In this document: positions 49,941-61,790 of the stretch, in pieces
How positions within the stretch are numbered: position 1 is the stretch's first letter
Layout: each line of letters opens with the position of its first letter
DNA from: Paracentrotus lividus
Lineage: Eukaryota > Echinodermata > Echinoidea > Camarodonta > Echinidae
DNA length: 64,000 bases
Direction: 5' to 3'
Assembly: GCA_940671915.1 (NCBI GenBank)
Contig: CALNVZ010002100.1
Coordinates: forward strand, 17,401,683 to 17,465,682
Made by a program: the position numbers and the translations under genes
The notes under the pieces: generated by a model
Database searches by the model: none
Told to the model about the DNA's origin: nothing
Seen by the model: only the letters and a program-made list of their open reading frames with translations

Positions 49941-50931
49941 GGGCCGTCACACTGAGGTCGTTTAAACGTTCTTGCCCGTTTTTGCCCGTTTTAAAAAAAA
50001 ATGCTGAACGGGCTTTGGTCGGGTTGGAACTTATAACTTTGAAAAATAATTTCTTGAATACGATGCTAGGCAGTTCATAAATAGTTCTCGTTACGTCAAT
50101 TCCGTCTTTATCGCGTCCGCAATACGTTGTTATCCAGTTGAGAACGAGTAAACTGCTCGTTCACTCTATACCGTTCGTAGCACGTCCAAACGGTCACTAA
50201 AAGTGCCTATGCGCAGCACGATAAAAGTTAGGTACCACGTTCGTAGTACGTCCTTCTCGTTCAGAGTAAGTCCTACCCGTTTAAGGAACGTTGTCACTAC
50301 GTTTAATTTTAGAACATGTTCAAAAAAATCGGAATGCCTTTCCGTTCTCTCCGTTCGGGCCCGTTCGCCAAGTTCGTAAACAGATTGTAATCAGTCTGTA
50401 CTAGATTCTAAAAGGTCTGCACTACGTTCAGTCCGTGTGTAAACAGATTGAGCCCGTTCACCAAGAACTACCTAGAACGCAGTGAGAACTAGCTCAGTGT
50501 AACGGGAATTATGACATGCCGTTCAGTTTAAAAATTGAAACGTATGTTCGTAGTACGTCCTTCTCGTTCAGAGTAAGTCCTACCCGTTTAAGGAACGTTG
50601 TCACTACGTTTAATTTTAGAACTTGAATAATTAATATACAATGCTCGTTTGCATGACGTCCTAGCACATCTTTAGAACGATTTGAGTACGGCAATTTCGT
50701 TTGTAGTACGTCCATCTCGTTTTAGGTACGTTGCCACCCCGTTAAATTTTAGGACGAGATGGGCGCCCGATTTTTTTTGAACACTTTTTTGGAAATCCGA
50801 CCGAGCTAGTCCATGAAGTTCGTAAACAGATCGTAAGAAGTATTTACTACGTCCACTCAGTTTACACACAGACTATGCCCGTTCGGTAAAATTTGCAAGG
50901 ACGTAGTAGGAACGAGCTCAGTGTGACGGGG
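49941..50931. mobile_element. composite element with CCGTCACACTGAG ends, inverted copy
   Basis: The ends GCCGTCACACTGAGGTCG and CGAGCTCAGTGTGACGGG are inverted. An internal end, AGCTCAGTGTAACGGG near 50490-50505, divides it into two subunits. A 77-base stretch occurs identically at 50239-50315 and 50546-50622, with a third, diverged version near 50698. It is the reverse-orientation relative of 44853-45990. Confidence 0.75.
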
Positions 50932-51270
50932 GTATAACGATATATAGCGGTAACGTCTACCCAATCCGTAGCTCCGGGATTGCTGCTTCGTGTACGGGCT
51001 GCTGCAGACATATTAGTCCGCACTGTTCCGTAGACCTAGGCCCTGTTACGACCGGTAATGTTGCAGTGATGCATGATTTCACATCAACGCATTATTTCCG
51101 TCTGGGACCAACATTTGACGTCAACATCCGAAAGACGTGACTGGGATTCGGACCTCGTTCGATGCGCATCAGTTTGGAGGCTGTTTCCATATACCGGTCG
51201 TAACAGGCCCTACTAGAAAAGTGGTGATATTAGTCATCTAAAATCAGTTGGCCTTTCGTGAAATATTCTC

Positions 51271-51295
51271 NNNNNNNNNNNNNNNNNNNNNNNNN
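51271..51295. other. assembly gap (25 N)
   Basis: A run of unknown bases. Confidence 1.
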
Positions 51296-54200
51296 TATTT
51301 CATAGCAAAGAGTTAACGCCATCTTGCTCTCAAAGCTTGGCTGATGCATCTCGCTTAAGAGCTATGTGTATGTGCTCAATCGAAATCACAATTACATCCT
51401 TCTCCTTAGAGCCAAACGCACTCCACTGATATTCATTGGACATTGAATTAACGTCTTTGTTTCTCAATGGGCAACAGTCTTGTGGGTTAGTTGGAGTAAA
51501 TATTTATTGGATATGAACTGTCAAGGGGCTAGTAGGCGAACACTGGTGATGTATTGTTGATGTCCTCTGGATCTATGATGTGTATCCGGGAAGGAGATAT
51601 TCCGCGAACAATATCTCCTTGGTATTAGTTGACACTAGTATTCCCACTATGTTCCAACTTCATATAACCCCCCCCCCCCCACACACAACACACACACAAC
51701 ACCCTTTAAAAAAGCAATATCAAAGTCATCGGCCCAGAACCAGGATTCGAAATTAAGCGGGGGGAGGGGCAAAACCGGTAATTTAAAAAAGAGCGGTTAC
51801 CAAAAATTTTTCTGATGTTAACAATGTACTATGCACATTCTAATTGAGAAGTTTTTTAAAATGAGGGGAGGGGCCCATGGCTGCGCAGCGACCTATGGAT
51901 CCATCACTAAAACGCTGACATCTCTTTGTAACCGTGTAATTCAACAACCCCCTTTTTCTCCCATCTTTTTCTCAATATTGGTGGATGTTCATTATGAATT
52001 AACAATATCGTTTTTTAAAGCTCTTCTTTTTTCTACTTCATTCTTTCCTCTACTCTTAATTCAATATTTCCCTCTAGAGGGTTTGAATTCCCATCCCTCT
52101 CCTTTAGTATTAAGGTCCATTGGCAAACATGAATCTTCCCATTTGCCACCTGCTGAATATGAACTACATGTTTTCATGTAGAAAAAAAAAAAAAAATCAT
52201 TATTACAGAAATTGTTTTTTGTCAGAGTTCTTCTGATGTAATGATTACTATTACATATACATTGTACCAATTGTCTTGGCAACAGTTGTCAAAAAATTGA
52301 CGTAGGCCTTACACCTTTGCCATTGAGGTCACAGAAGAGGAGGGGCCGAACGAGAAGAAAATAAACAATCCTTCTGTCGTACACACATGAAGCCAATGAT
52401 TATACCAATTTTTGATTACCCATTGGCGCCTCATTTTCTATTATCTCACTAGATCGCTTTAACACTCCTACAGACAAAGCTGAGAGAGGATTAAAATAGG
52501 TCAAAATAAATAGACGCAGCTTTCTCACCCAGATCTCATTATGGTGCCAAGGAGACTGTTTCACTTACCAATTTAAACGATAATCTAGCAGTAGTAGTCA
52601 TGCATGAAATAAGATCAAATGATTCTTGTTTTATACTACCGAATCTCAAGCCATAAGGAAATAAATACTACCACACCAAAAGGAGGATTTACATCAGGAA
52701 AAATTGCGAGAATTTGCTGTGAAGGAAAAGAGTAAAATTAAGCATAATCTTCTCGTAACTGGACAGACCCAAATTATCTTCAAATCATAATTTTGGCTGT
52801 AAGAACTCAAGTTTCAGTCATGGCTTTTAAAAAAGGAGAAAGAGTAGAAGGAGTATATAGTTGTATTAATTATACCCAAATTTCAATGATTGCTAAATAT
52901 GCTTTCTGGTAGTAATATTTTGCTCATGTGTAATGCAGATCATTATACATGTGTTAACTGTATTCTGCCCCTATGGAAATTGAAATCAAAGTTGTGCCCT
53001 CGTACAACGACCGCGGTGCCTAATACCCCTCATTTATATACGTTTCATGCAACTAATACAGATTTTTAGTTTTTAACACACATAATTCTAAATGGGGATC
53101 ATGTTATCATTATCTATTAACAAGCTTACATTATACTGTACTGTAGATTATCTGCATGTAGGCTTCATAAACAGTATGAGGCTTCCCGTATCGCTTTGGT
53201 TAGTCAATGCCCTTCCATGCTAATGTATGTAGGATATGATATATAAGTATGGAGGAAAATTTTTGCAATATTAATCAGAAAATATAGATTATTAAGGAAC
53301 CTTATCGGAGGTACATAGGTATTTGATGAATTAACATGGAGAATTCAGTTGGTATGTCGTCATGCAAAAAACTGACCAAAAGCCTCAAAAGATGCCAAAT
53401 TTACGAAGGCTTACACATTATATTATTTGCCTTTAGATTCAAGTTTTTGGTTATTATCAAACACAACATTATTTCACTACATTGTCTGATTTATAATTTA
53501 ATTAGATAATATATGTGATTTGATGCGCCAAATCCACTCTGTGGAGTGCTAAAGGCACAATGGAAAAAGGAGGAGATTAGATGAAACATACATGTGCACA
53601 AAAAACTCAATAAACAATATTTGTTATGTTTTGCTTTAAGTGGAGGAAGATACAATATTCGTGAACAATGTTAAAATCTTCCTACCAGCATATCTTACAA
53701 TGTGACGCATTAATATAATTGAGGTTTCAGGGACAAACGTCACTGCAATGTAAGGTCACATGGAGTTCGAACATTCAGATTGATAACGGGTTGTTTATAT
53801 TATTTCTATTTTCACATTGAATTTAAAACAAAATTTGAATAAAAATGCGTACTGCACTGTGTATCAAAGAAAAGAAACATGACTTGATACCAGTATCGAA
53901 AAAAAAAAAAAAATCAAAAAAAAAAGTCAAAATCTCTAATTTGTAGCGTAAATTTATATTTCACCCACACTTCAAGAGATTTTATTTTTCCAAAACACCA
54001 AATTCCTTTCATTTTCGTTTCATTGGCAATCAATTTTTTGAAAAATAAAGTTTATAAAAATATATAATACATAGAAAATGCTACAATTTGTATCAACTTA
54101 CAACCAAAATATGGACATGTACATACATGTAGGATCTATGCAAAACATATATACATGTAGCTGTAAGGCCTTAATGGATGCATACATGATGTTACTGTAC

Positions 54201-55800
54201 TTAATCTGGACAGTTTTCCACTGAACATTAATTTGCTTTTCAACGATGAAATTTTTAATAGTTTTTCCTCTCTTGGAGCGATTTTTGATCTTAGGATATA
54301 TGCAAAACCATGGTGCGCGTGCATATTTTTTCCTCTTTTTTTCATCCCAGCCTACAAACATAATGGCAGGCCACAGTATGTACTCCTCTCTTATCTAATA
54401 TGCTGACTCAGCCAAATTAAGTTTTAAACGAGATTTAGAGGCGTTCACTGTCTCTAGACGACCCCCCTATGCTCCGAAAGAAAGAAAGATATTTGTTGAG
54501 CGTTACATTTACAGTTCTGTACACGTCCACAAATTGGCGCAAGCCTGAGTCATGTATTGCTGAATGTCCAATTAATGGGTATATAGGGGATTGTTTGCAC
54601 TTTAATAAATGTCCATAAAGTGCGTAAAATGATTATGCAATACAGAATATGAAGCATTAGAATTTTCAATTGATTTTACATCAGTTACATGCAGTATACC
54701 GTGTGTCATGCAGAGGAATAAAGTATTTATGGCTTCCTTCAAACTTTGCTGAAAATTGCACTGATATTGCCTGTTTAATTTTAATATAAGTTCTGTTTGA
54801 TTGAAGTTGAATTTCCGAGTAATGAAAAATAATTGTTGTAGAATAAGGCATGAAAGAGTATCTAAAACTACTAAATTTGGATTTGATAATAACGGTGAGT
54901 ACGTATGTTCAGTTGTTCGGGAAATGCATTACCCCTGGTAATTTTTGTTAGTAAAAATGGTCTTCCATATACATCTTAATTGGTGTTTATGAAGTTGCAC
55001 CTACCAAAATTTTTGTTGCGGACTGAGAGGAATATAGAGAGAAGCATGCATTTACTGTTTCTCCAGTACCTAATCACAAGGAGAAAAATTGCTTTGAAGG
55101 CTATTATAAGATATAATGTATAATGCTTATTTAATTAGTTTATGATTGATGTATTGGTTCAAATGATTTAGTGGCAAAAAGCAGTTTTAAGAAAAATAAG
55201 TCTGCGATAATTCCCAAAAATATTCTGTGGGTCCAGCTACATAACAGGATTTCCAGCTTTAAACCTAAAAAATAATTTTAAAAAAATTCGATACTTTCTG
55301 CTATAAAAGTTGTAAACTATATGAAAATATTCATTCTTTTTATACTATCAAAATGTCCCAAATATAGCATTTCAAAATGCTACCTAAATACCAGTTAGGA
55401 ATTGCAGTACTTTACAGGTACATGAGTACATTTATGCTACACGTACACATACATGCTAGAAAATTTGTAGACAACCCATTTCTGAACAGCAGAGACTGAA
55501 TCAATTATTTGATCTGGTTTGGGTTGTTGCCTCCCTCTATTGGCTATGCCATGTCAACTCAACTTTGATTGTTGTGTAGAACTTTACTTTACTGTAAGCG
55601 ATAAACATCAAGTATACTTTGTGCAGGCTTATCACTGCTACTTGTGAATGCCTAGGGCAACCAAATTGAAAAATTATTGTTTAAATGGGTTTTCTTGATT
55701 ATCATTGGTGAATTAGATTTTATTGCATAGGACTACTATATTTTTTCAAAATCTTGACTTTTGCCTACCCCTCAATCCCAAATGCCTTACAATAAAATTA
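51296..55800. other. AT-rich spacer, no gene recognised
   Basis: It contains a C-run with a CA tract at 51667-51703, A-runs at 52181-52196 and 53899-53925, and several ACATGTA words near 54110-54165. The 116-codon frame at 51831-52181 is low in recognisable content and crosses homopolymers. Confidence 0.45.
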
Positions 55801-55805
55801 ATGAA

Positions 55806-55823
55806 AGAGAGAGAGAGAGAGAA
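55806..55823 (+). repeat. (GA)n microsatellite
   Basis: Nine AG units. Confidence 0.85.
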
Positions 55824-58130
55824 TGGAAGGGGTGAGAAGAAGAATTATAGAAAAAAGAGGAATAATTTGTCCAAGACATGCCCTATTAAATTTGATTAAA
55901 TTCAAACATGTGAAAACGATGGAGAAAAACAGAGCAATAATCCACAAGATCGCTCTGAAATATTTGTTTATCAGACTTTGTATAATGATCCTCAAATCAA
56001 CATTTCCTTGTTGCCTGTATTTGTTCTTACGTCAAGAGCTTCTCGACTGGAAATTTCCAAGCTAATCCCTCTCTTTATATTCTGTGTTCCTTGGAGGGGG
56101 GGGCCCTTGATGACACGAGCCTTTGGCCCATTTGCCACCGTGGCTGATTTGAATCGAGTGAGGACATCTCGTAAACCACCTCCCGTTGTCAGAGACGATG
56201 TGCAAAGCAGCTCAGAACTTTTAAATCCGGATTCCTCTCTGATTAAAGCAATGTTTCCTCGTAGTAACGTCTAATTAATAAGACACAGCCAGAGCAGCAT
56301 CATTGTGTTGTTGAACAGGAGAGCAAGAAAAACTATGAGAAGACACGTGTGCATTGTTCCTCTGAATCACACAACACACAGTAATAAGATTATCTCTAAG
56401 TGATACAAACGGAATCGTTACTCTGGATCTTTCTATCTATAGATGTTCCCTACCTTGCACCACAGAGGGCGACTCATTAGAATGCTGCTTGTTCGCTAAT
56501 TAGTTAATTGAGGCAAGGGTGTCGGCTTTGGCATTCATTGTGCAATCGATCTCCGACTGATTATAACGATACATTGACTCACTAGACAGCAAAGCATATG
56601 ATCGTTTTAGTGAGTTCATTCAGCTTTCTGTCCTCAAATGCTCTCAGGATCACAAGTTCCCTAAATTTGGTGATAGGAAACAACATTGTGTATGTGTTTT
56701 AATTCGGTTTTCTTGTTCAGTTCGCAGTTCTTCAATAGATAGACACATACAGTATGTCCTTTCAATTGATCAATACAGGAATAACAGCGTTCCCTAAATT
56801 TGGAAGAGGAAACAATGCTGATGTTCTTGCTTCCAGGTTTAATTCATGGAGAACTTTCTCAGGTGTATGACTGAACAGTCTGCGTTAATTCATATGTTGT
56901 TATATGGAAAAAAACCCATTTTTCATTACGCACTCTTTCATTTGCCGTGGCAACCTGGAAAGCGGGCCAAACTGTGGTTGCTTCAACCTTGTGACGAATC
57001 AATCTGTGGCCGTTGCGACTTTAAAACCATTATAACGCTGGGATTATATCTTGGACACATAATTCATCAACCTCTAAAAATTTCCTTCTTGTGGACTCGA
57101 CCATGATTGTCTTTTGTTGGATTCACTGTTAGCGAGATAAATTGGACAATTTTTCTTCAAGTTCGAAAGTGCGAATCATTTTCTTTGTTTATTTAAAGAG
57201 GAATCTTTACAAAGGAAAGTGTAATATTGATCAAATTACCAGGTGTAATGAGTGGTGTTAGATTCCCACACAGTTAGCAGGACCCAATTGGTCTGTTGAT
57301 GTCTTTCTATGATCTGCTTGATTTTATAACAATGCTCTTTATTTCCCAACTTGCCATCACTTCATTCATGGGTAGGGAATCGTCGTCTACCATAGTTGCT
57401 TCTCCATGAAAGTAATATTTCAATTTCATTATTAACATCTAATTTAATTCGGTTATTGTTGAGCCCCAGAAGTACATTTGGACATATACTGTATATTACA
57501 TTTGTATACCGTATTCCAATATTTTGCATGTGAGGCAAGAGCAAGCATCATATTTCGCCAAGTTTTATGGCAGCTCATCTAGCAAATTAATTTCACATAA
57601 CTTCTGCCTGATTGATTTGTACAGACTCTTACAGAGTTATGTAGCATTATTGAAATGCAAAATTGACAGGATCTATACCAAATGTAATTTTGGGTATACG
57701 ACAGTTGCTGAAAGCTGCATCATTTTTATAAGCCCTTCGTTTAATTCAAAAAAGATATTTTTTTTGATGTAACTAATAATTTAACAAATGCGCATTACTG
57801 GTTGATCCTACACTCTGATTTTGCAAAATTGTGTTTACATACTATTGTTGATGTCTAGGTGAGTTTACTATCGCATTGTATGACTCCAGATGTAAGGGAT
57901 TCAACTTTACCATGAGAGATATTCATAAAGTCCTATTCCCAACAGCTGATCAAACCTTTTATGTACTCTTATAAAGAAGAGTTGGCCCAACATCCACCTT
58001 TCAAGAGTTCTGTTAACATTCAGAATTGCGAGGACAAAAATCTGTAGTAATCTGGATTAGATGTGATACCAGAATCTGTGGTACGAAATGTGTTATTTGA
58101 TCAAGGGACCAAGCCTGGACTTTATTAATG
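55824..58130. other. spacer with a GC-richer patch and a duplicated short motif
   Basis: The part at about 56080-56275 is GC-richer than its surroundings and open in one plus frame (to 56274), but it matches no family I know. TTCCCTAAATTTGG occurs at about 56656 and 56791, each followed by a GGAAACAA word. Confidence 0.4.
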
Positions 58131-58390
58131 TGAATAGATCAAGAATAAGTCTGGACTATATAATATTTGTAGACTAATTGGGACTAAACAGTTGGAAATT
58201 GATTCAAGACAACAATTTGGAGTTTATATATGTGAGAACGTGGATTCTGGACTAAATGTAGGACTGAATTCTGTATCTAAAATATGGTATAGTTCAAGAA
58301 TAATCTGGAAACCAAATGGAATAGAATCTTGTACTATATCTGAACTAAATCTGAGCTTAATCTGGACTAATTCTGCGACTAAATGTTGAG
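58131..58390 (+). repeat. cryptically repetitive tract, TCTGGACTAAAT-like words
   Basis: Words such as TCTGGACTA (58152, 58247, 58360) and GGACTAAA recur at irregular spacing, suggesting a very old tandem array. The 65-codon frame across it is of low complexity. Confidence 0.4.
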
Positions 58391-58847
58391 AGACTCTGCT
58401 TCAAAATGGCTCTACTGTGGCCTCGCTATAGCGGACAAGGAGAGAGAAATACTGAGATGCTCTGGTACGAGGTAGATAATGCTTTCTTATCCCATCGGAC
58501 TTAGAACGGTTAAATGGTGTCCTGTTGCAAGTTAAAGAACCCACTGCACCTGTCGAATGAAGAGGTATGACAAGGTTGGAAACTGAGTTTTACTTTTTCC
58601 ATTCAAGAATTCTTGAGTAAAAAAATGTTTTAAATCGAAGGAAAAGTCAGGGAAGTTCTTATGGTCTATCCAGCTATCATTCGCTGCAATGGTATCGCAT
58701 AAAAATTAAAATAGTCAAAATATTTATCCTGTGAATTTTTTTAAAATCTAATCAAGGAAAATTCCAGGTACTTTTCTTCTCCTGATAAACGATAAGTGGG
58801 AAACCCTGAAATATATTTTATTCACCTTATTCCGATAATAAATAGGT

Positions 58848-59010
58848 CTCTAGGACAATTACCCCTTGGACAAAGTAACATGTCCTCCCACCAAAAATCT
58901 ACAAACCTAACACGTACAACCCTAATCCTAATTCTCCCATTTCTGGATCGGTAGTTGTTCTGGTGTGGTAATTTGTCCATCCGGGCAGTGTCCAATTATG
59001 ACCCCTTATG
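58848..59010. repeat. GGACAA(T/C)TACCC-family repeat
   Basis: TAGGACAATTACCCC near 58850 is matched, in reverse sense, by GGTAATTTGTCC near 58967 and GGTAGTTGTTC near 58951. It is the same family as 31526-31675. Confidence 0.5.
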
Positions 59011-60480
59011 CCCAAGGTCTACAAATGAACATGCTCATGAAGTGGGCAAGGTACATGTTAATCACATTAACACATCTTGCCAAAACAGAAGACAGCAATG
59101 CTAGCAGAATCTGGGCGGCCTGGCTTTTTCTCGAAACCGTGCGTTAAGGTCTAAGTTCTTGGACCATTAACCATAGGGATATACATGTAAGATTTAACAC
59201 ACAGGTTTCAATGGGAAGTCAAACAAACATTTTAGGGTCTTTATGATGTGTTTCAAGAATACAGGCCCTTGGGAAGTGCACATGCGAGTCTTCTACTAGG
59301 ATGAGCTCGTTTGCCCTTGAGCGTTCTAGGGTTGATATATATATATTGCTAGGCATCTCCAATTTACACAGCCCCCAATGTTCTTTCATTCCCTTCAACT
59401 AATCCTCTCTTGTGTCATTTTAGACGCGCTAACTGTCTATCTCGAATTAAACATGAAAGGGATTAAGTTATGTAGGGCACTGTATACACGTATGTGTCTT
59501 TATCACAACAATACCTTTCTGTGGGATGTTTTGGGTTTCTTGCCTAAGCAAACTATACTTTTGAATGTGAAAATATATGGACATATCCTAACCAAGTGTT
59601 ATCTCAATGTACTTTATTTTTGTCACCAGAATTGAGTTGAAGTCTTTTATTAAAAGTGGACAAAAATCTTAAAATTCTTACATTGTATTTATGATACTTG
59701 ATCTGGATGTCTGCCTTTGATTTGTCCGGATCTTCTTGATAGGACTTGTGAGTACATGTAAGATTTCTTGTTATTACTATCTTTTTTCTGTAGAGGATTC
59801 TGAAAAGATACAGATACTTTACATTCGCTCATCATTTTACTTTCTTAATCTGTTAAGTTCGTGTGGCACCCATCCCGCGGGTAACACAGGGCATGCCTAA
59901 CAAACTTTTTTAAACCACCATTTGACAGGTAAAAGCTGCTCACCCCGCCCCCCTCCCCCCATTTCACATCCTGGATCCGCCTATAGGGAACAATGCTCGT
60001 GTAAATAAGAGATACACATGTACTTAGTACTCTTACAATTTGTGAATTAAAATGTGTGTAGAAATACAGAACAGCAAAAAAATACTGAAGCACTGGTGAT
60101 GTAAAAATTACAAATATGATGTAAGCGCAATCAAACAGACACAAATCAAGAAAGTTAGATCGATAACATCCCTGGTCTCCTTGGTGTTGTTCTAGATCTA
60201 AAATTAATTTGTAGTCTTGTAACAGGCACCGAGTTTCATAGTTTGGCCAGCATTCATGACATCCAAAGGAGAAATGGAATAGTTGCCAAAGCTGTTTTCT
60301 TTTGTCAACCTAGTCTTGAATTAGTAGAGGTGAAATAAGCAGGCTGGAAGGGTCTGTGGTCATCTACCACTCATACAACTGTGGTCATATTGCCCCCTGT
60401 TGCATTCAGATGTACACATCATACTTGTGAAAACCACTTGTAACTTTATGGTTTCTTTCATTACCCCTCCCGCTCCTCCC
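59011..60480. other. AT-rich spacer with a solo hAT-like end
   Basis: No gene was seen. CTGGATCCGCC near 59971-59981, next to C-runs, resembles the end of the MITE at 40810-41145, but no partner end was found. Confidence 0.35.
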
Positions 60481-60485
60481 CGCCC

Positions 60486-60616
60486 AAAAAAAAAAAAAAA
60501 TAAATAAATAAATAAAAAATAAATATAATAATAATAAATAATAATAAATAAATAAAAATTTAAAAATGACATAAATAAAAAATAAAAAATAAAAAATAAA
60601 AATTTAAAAAAATGAA
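60486..60616 (+). repeat. (TAAA)n/(AATAA)n low-complexity tract
   Basis: An A-run followed by TAAA, ATAATA and AAATAAAA units over about 130 bases, directly after a C-rich stretch (60464-60485). Confidence 0.9.
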
Positions 60617-60839
60617 AGGAAAAAAGGCTGGGGTCATCTTGAAGAGTGGATCGCTCCGACCATGTTGGAAAATATTTATAGTAATGCTAATTATACATCT
60701 GAGTTGTTAAATGCATATATCTAGCCCATTCCAGTTTTAAACTCCTCAAAGCACTTCAAAGAATATTATTACCCCATCATAGATTCATCCCATTTACTTT
60801 CCATGGCATTAATAGCCACCCAATATAGAATTATACCCC

Positions 60840-60910
60840 CCCTAGGTATGTCACCCCCCCCCCCCCACCTCGAGCTAGCCCCAGCAAGGGTCAAAAAGGG
60901 TGGGGGGTCG
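60840..60910. repeat. C-run and G-run pair
   Basis: A C-run of about 14 at 60854-60867 is followed 30 bases later by GGGTGGGGGG, allowing a weak hairpin. Confidence 0.6.
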
Positions 60911-61484
60911 TTAAAAATTCTCTTCCCCTAATCTCTCATTCTTCAAATACTTCACTTTTTCTTCCCTTTTCTTCCATTTTTAGATTACAAATTATTAGAT
61001 ATACAATGTGCAGTAGAGGAAATGACTGTCGTTAATAAGCGTCATTTCAAGTTTTTTTTAAAAATGTATTAATGCATCCCCCCCCAAAAAAAAAAAAAGA
61101 AAAAGAAAAAGAATGCCTTAAAGTCAATATTGAACAACAGAATTGACTATAGCAATGATAAAAAAGTTATACTTCTGTATACACCTTATGAAGCTCGTTG
61201 TAGAAACAATATTTTTTATGTAAGGAATGTACGGAAATGGTTATTATTCTCCTCAGGATATGAACGTACTTTGAGTGGTGTTTTGGGTCAAGAATCAAGC
61301 AAGGCTTTCACTGGAAAGATTTCATTCAGGGCTAATAAAATCATATGGACGTCTTCTACGTTCTATATAAATTATAGCATTTCTAACAGACTGCAAGATC
61401 AAGGGTGTTGTATCAGACGTAGTTATCCAATATCTCCTCTCTCTGTCACACTCTTCACCTCTTTCACCCCCCCCCCACTCTCTC

Positions 61485-61500
61485 TCTCTCTCTATTCGCA
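61485..61500 (+). repeat. (CT)n tract after a C-run
   Basis: A short CT repeat next to nine C (about 61468-61476). Confidence 0.7.
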
Positions 61501-61594
61501 ATCAGACATAAACAAGATGAAATTAAGTCTAATTATCTACACTCTACCTTGATGTTTTTTATGCCGCATAATTACGTACTTCTCTGTTCACCGA

Positions 61595-61790
61595 TGTTTT
61601 TGCTAGTTTGCCGCACTTTATAATCGGTTGAGGTCGGGGTTCAATCCCCGGCTGCGTCATACCAAAAGACTGTTAAAAAAAAAATGGAGTTGCTGCTTCC
61701 CTGTTTTGGCGGTCAATAAGGAAACAGGATTTAGAGCAATTGTCCCATCTGGAGTGCTGCTCAAGCAGCTTGCCAAACCCATAAAAATTG
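61595..61790 (+). repeat. tRNA-derived SINE, second copy
   Basis: The loop-like TTTATAATCGG is followed by a clear B-box region (GGTCGGGGTTCAATCCCCGG, a perfect 5-bp T stem), then CTGCGTCATACCAAAAGACTG, an A-run and a body with TTGCTGCTTCCCTGTTTTGG. It shares TTATAATCG and the CCGGC-GCGT-ACCAAAAG words with 20641-20716. The A-box half is decayed. The tail end is not clear. Confidence 0.65.

Noticed and set aside
58385-58580. SINE-like block (TTAAAGAACCCACTGCACCTG)
   Set aside because: The phrase resembles parts of invertebrate SINEs, but no pol III head or tail could be defined.
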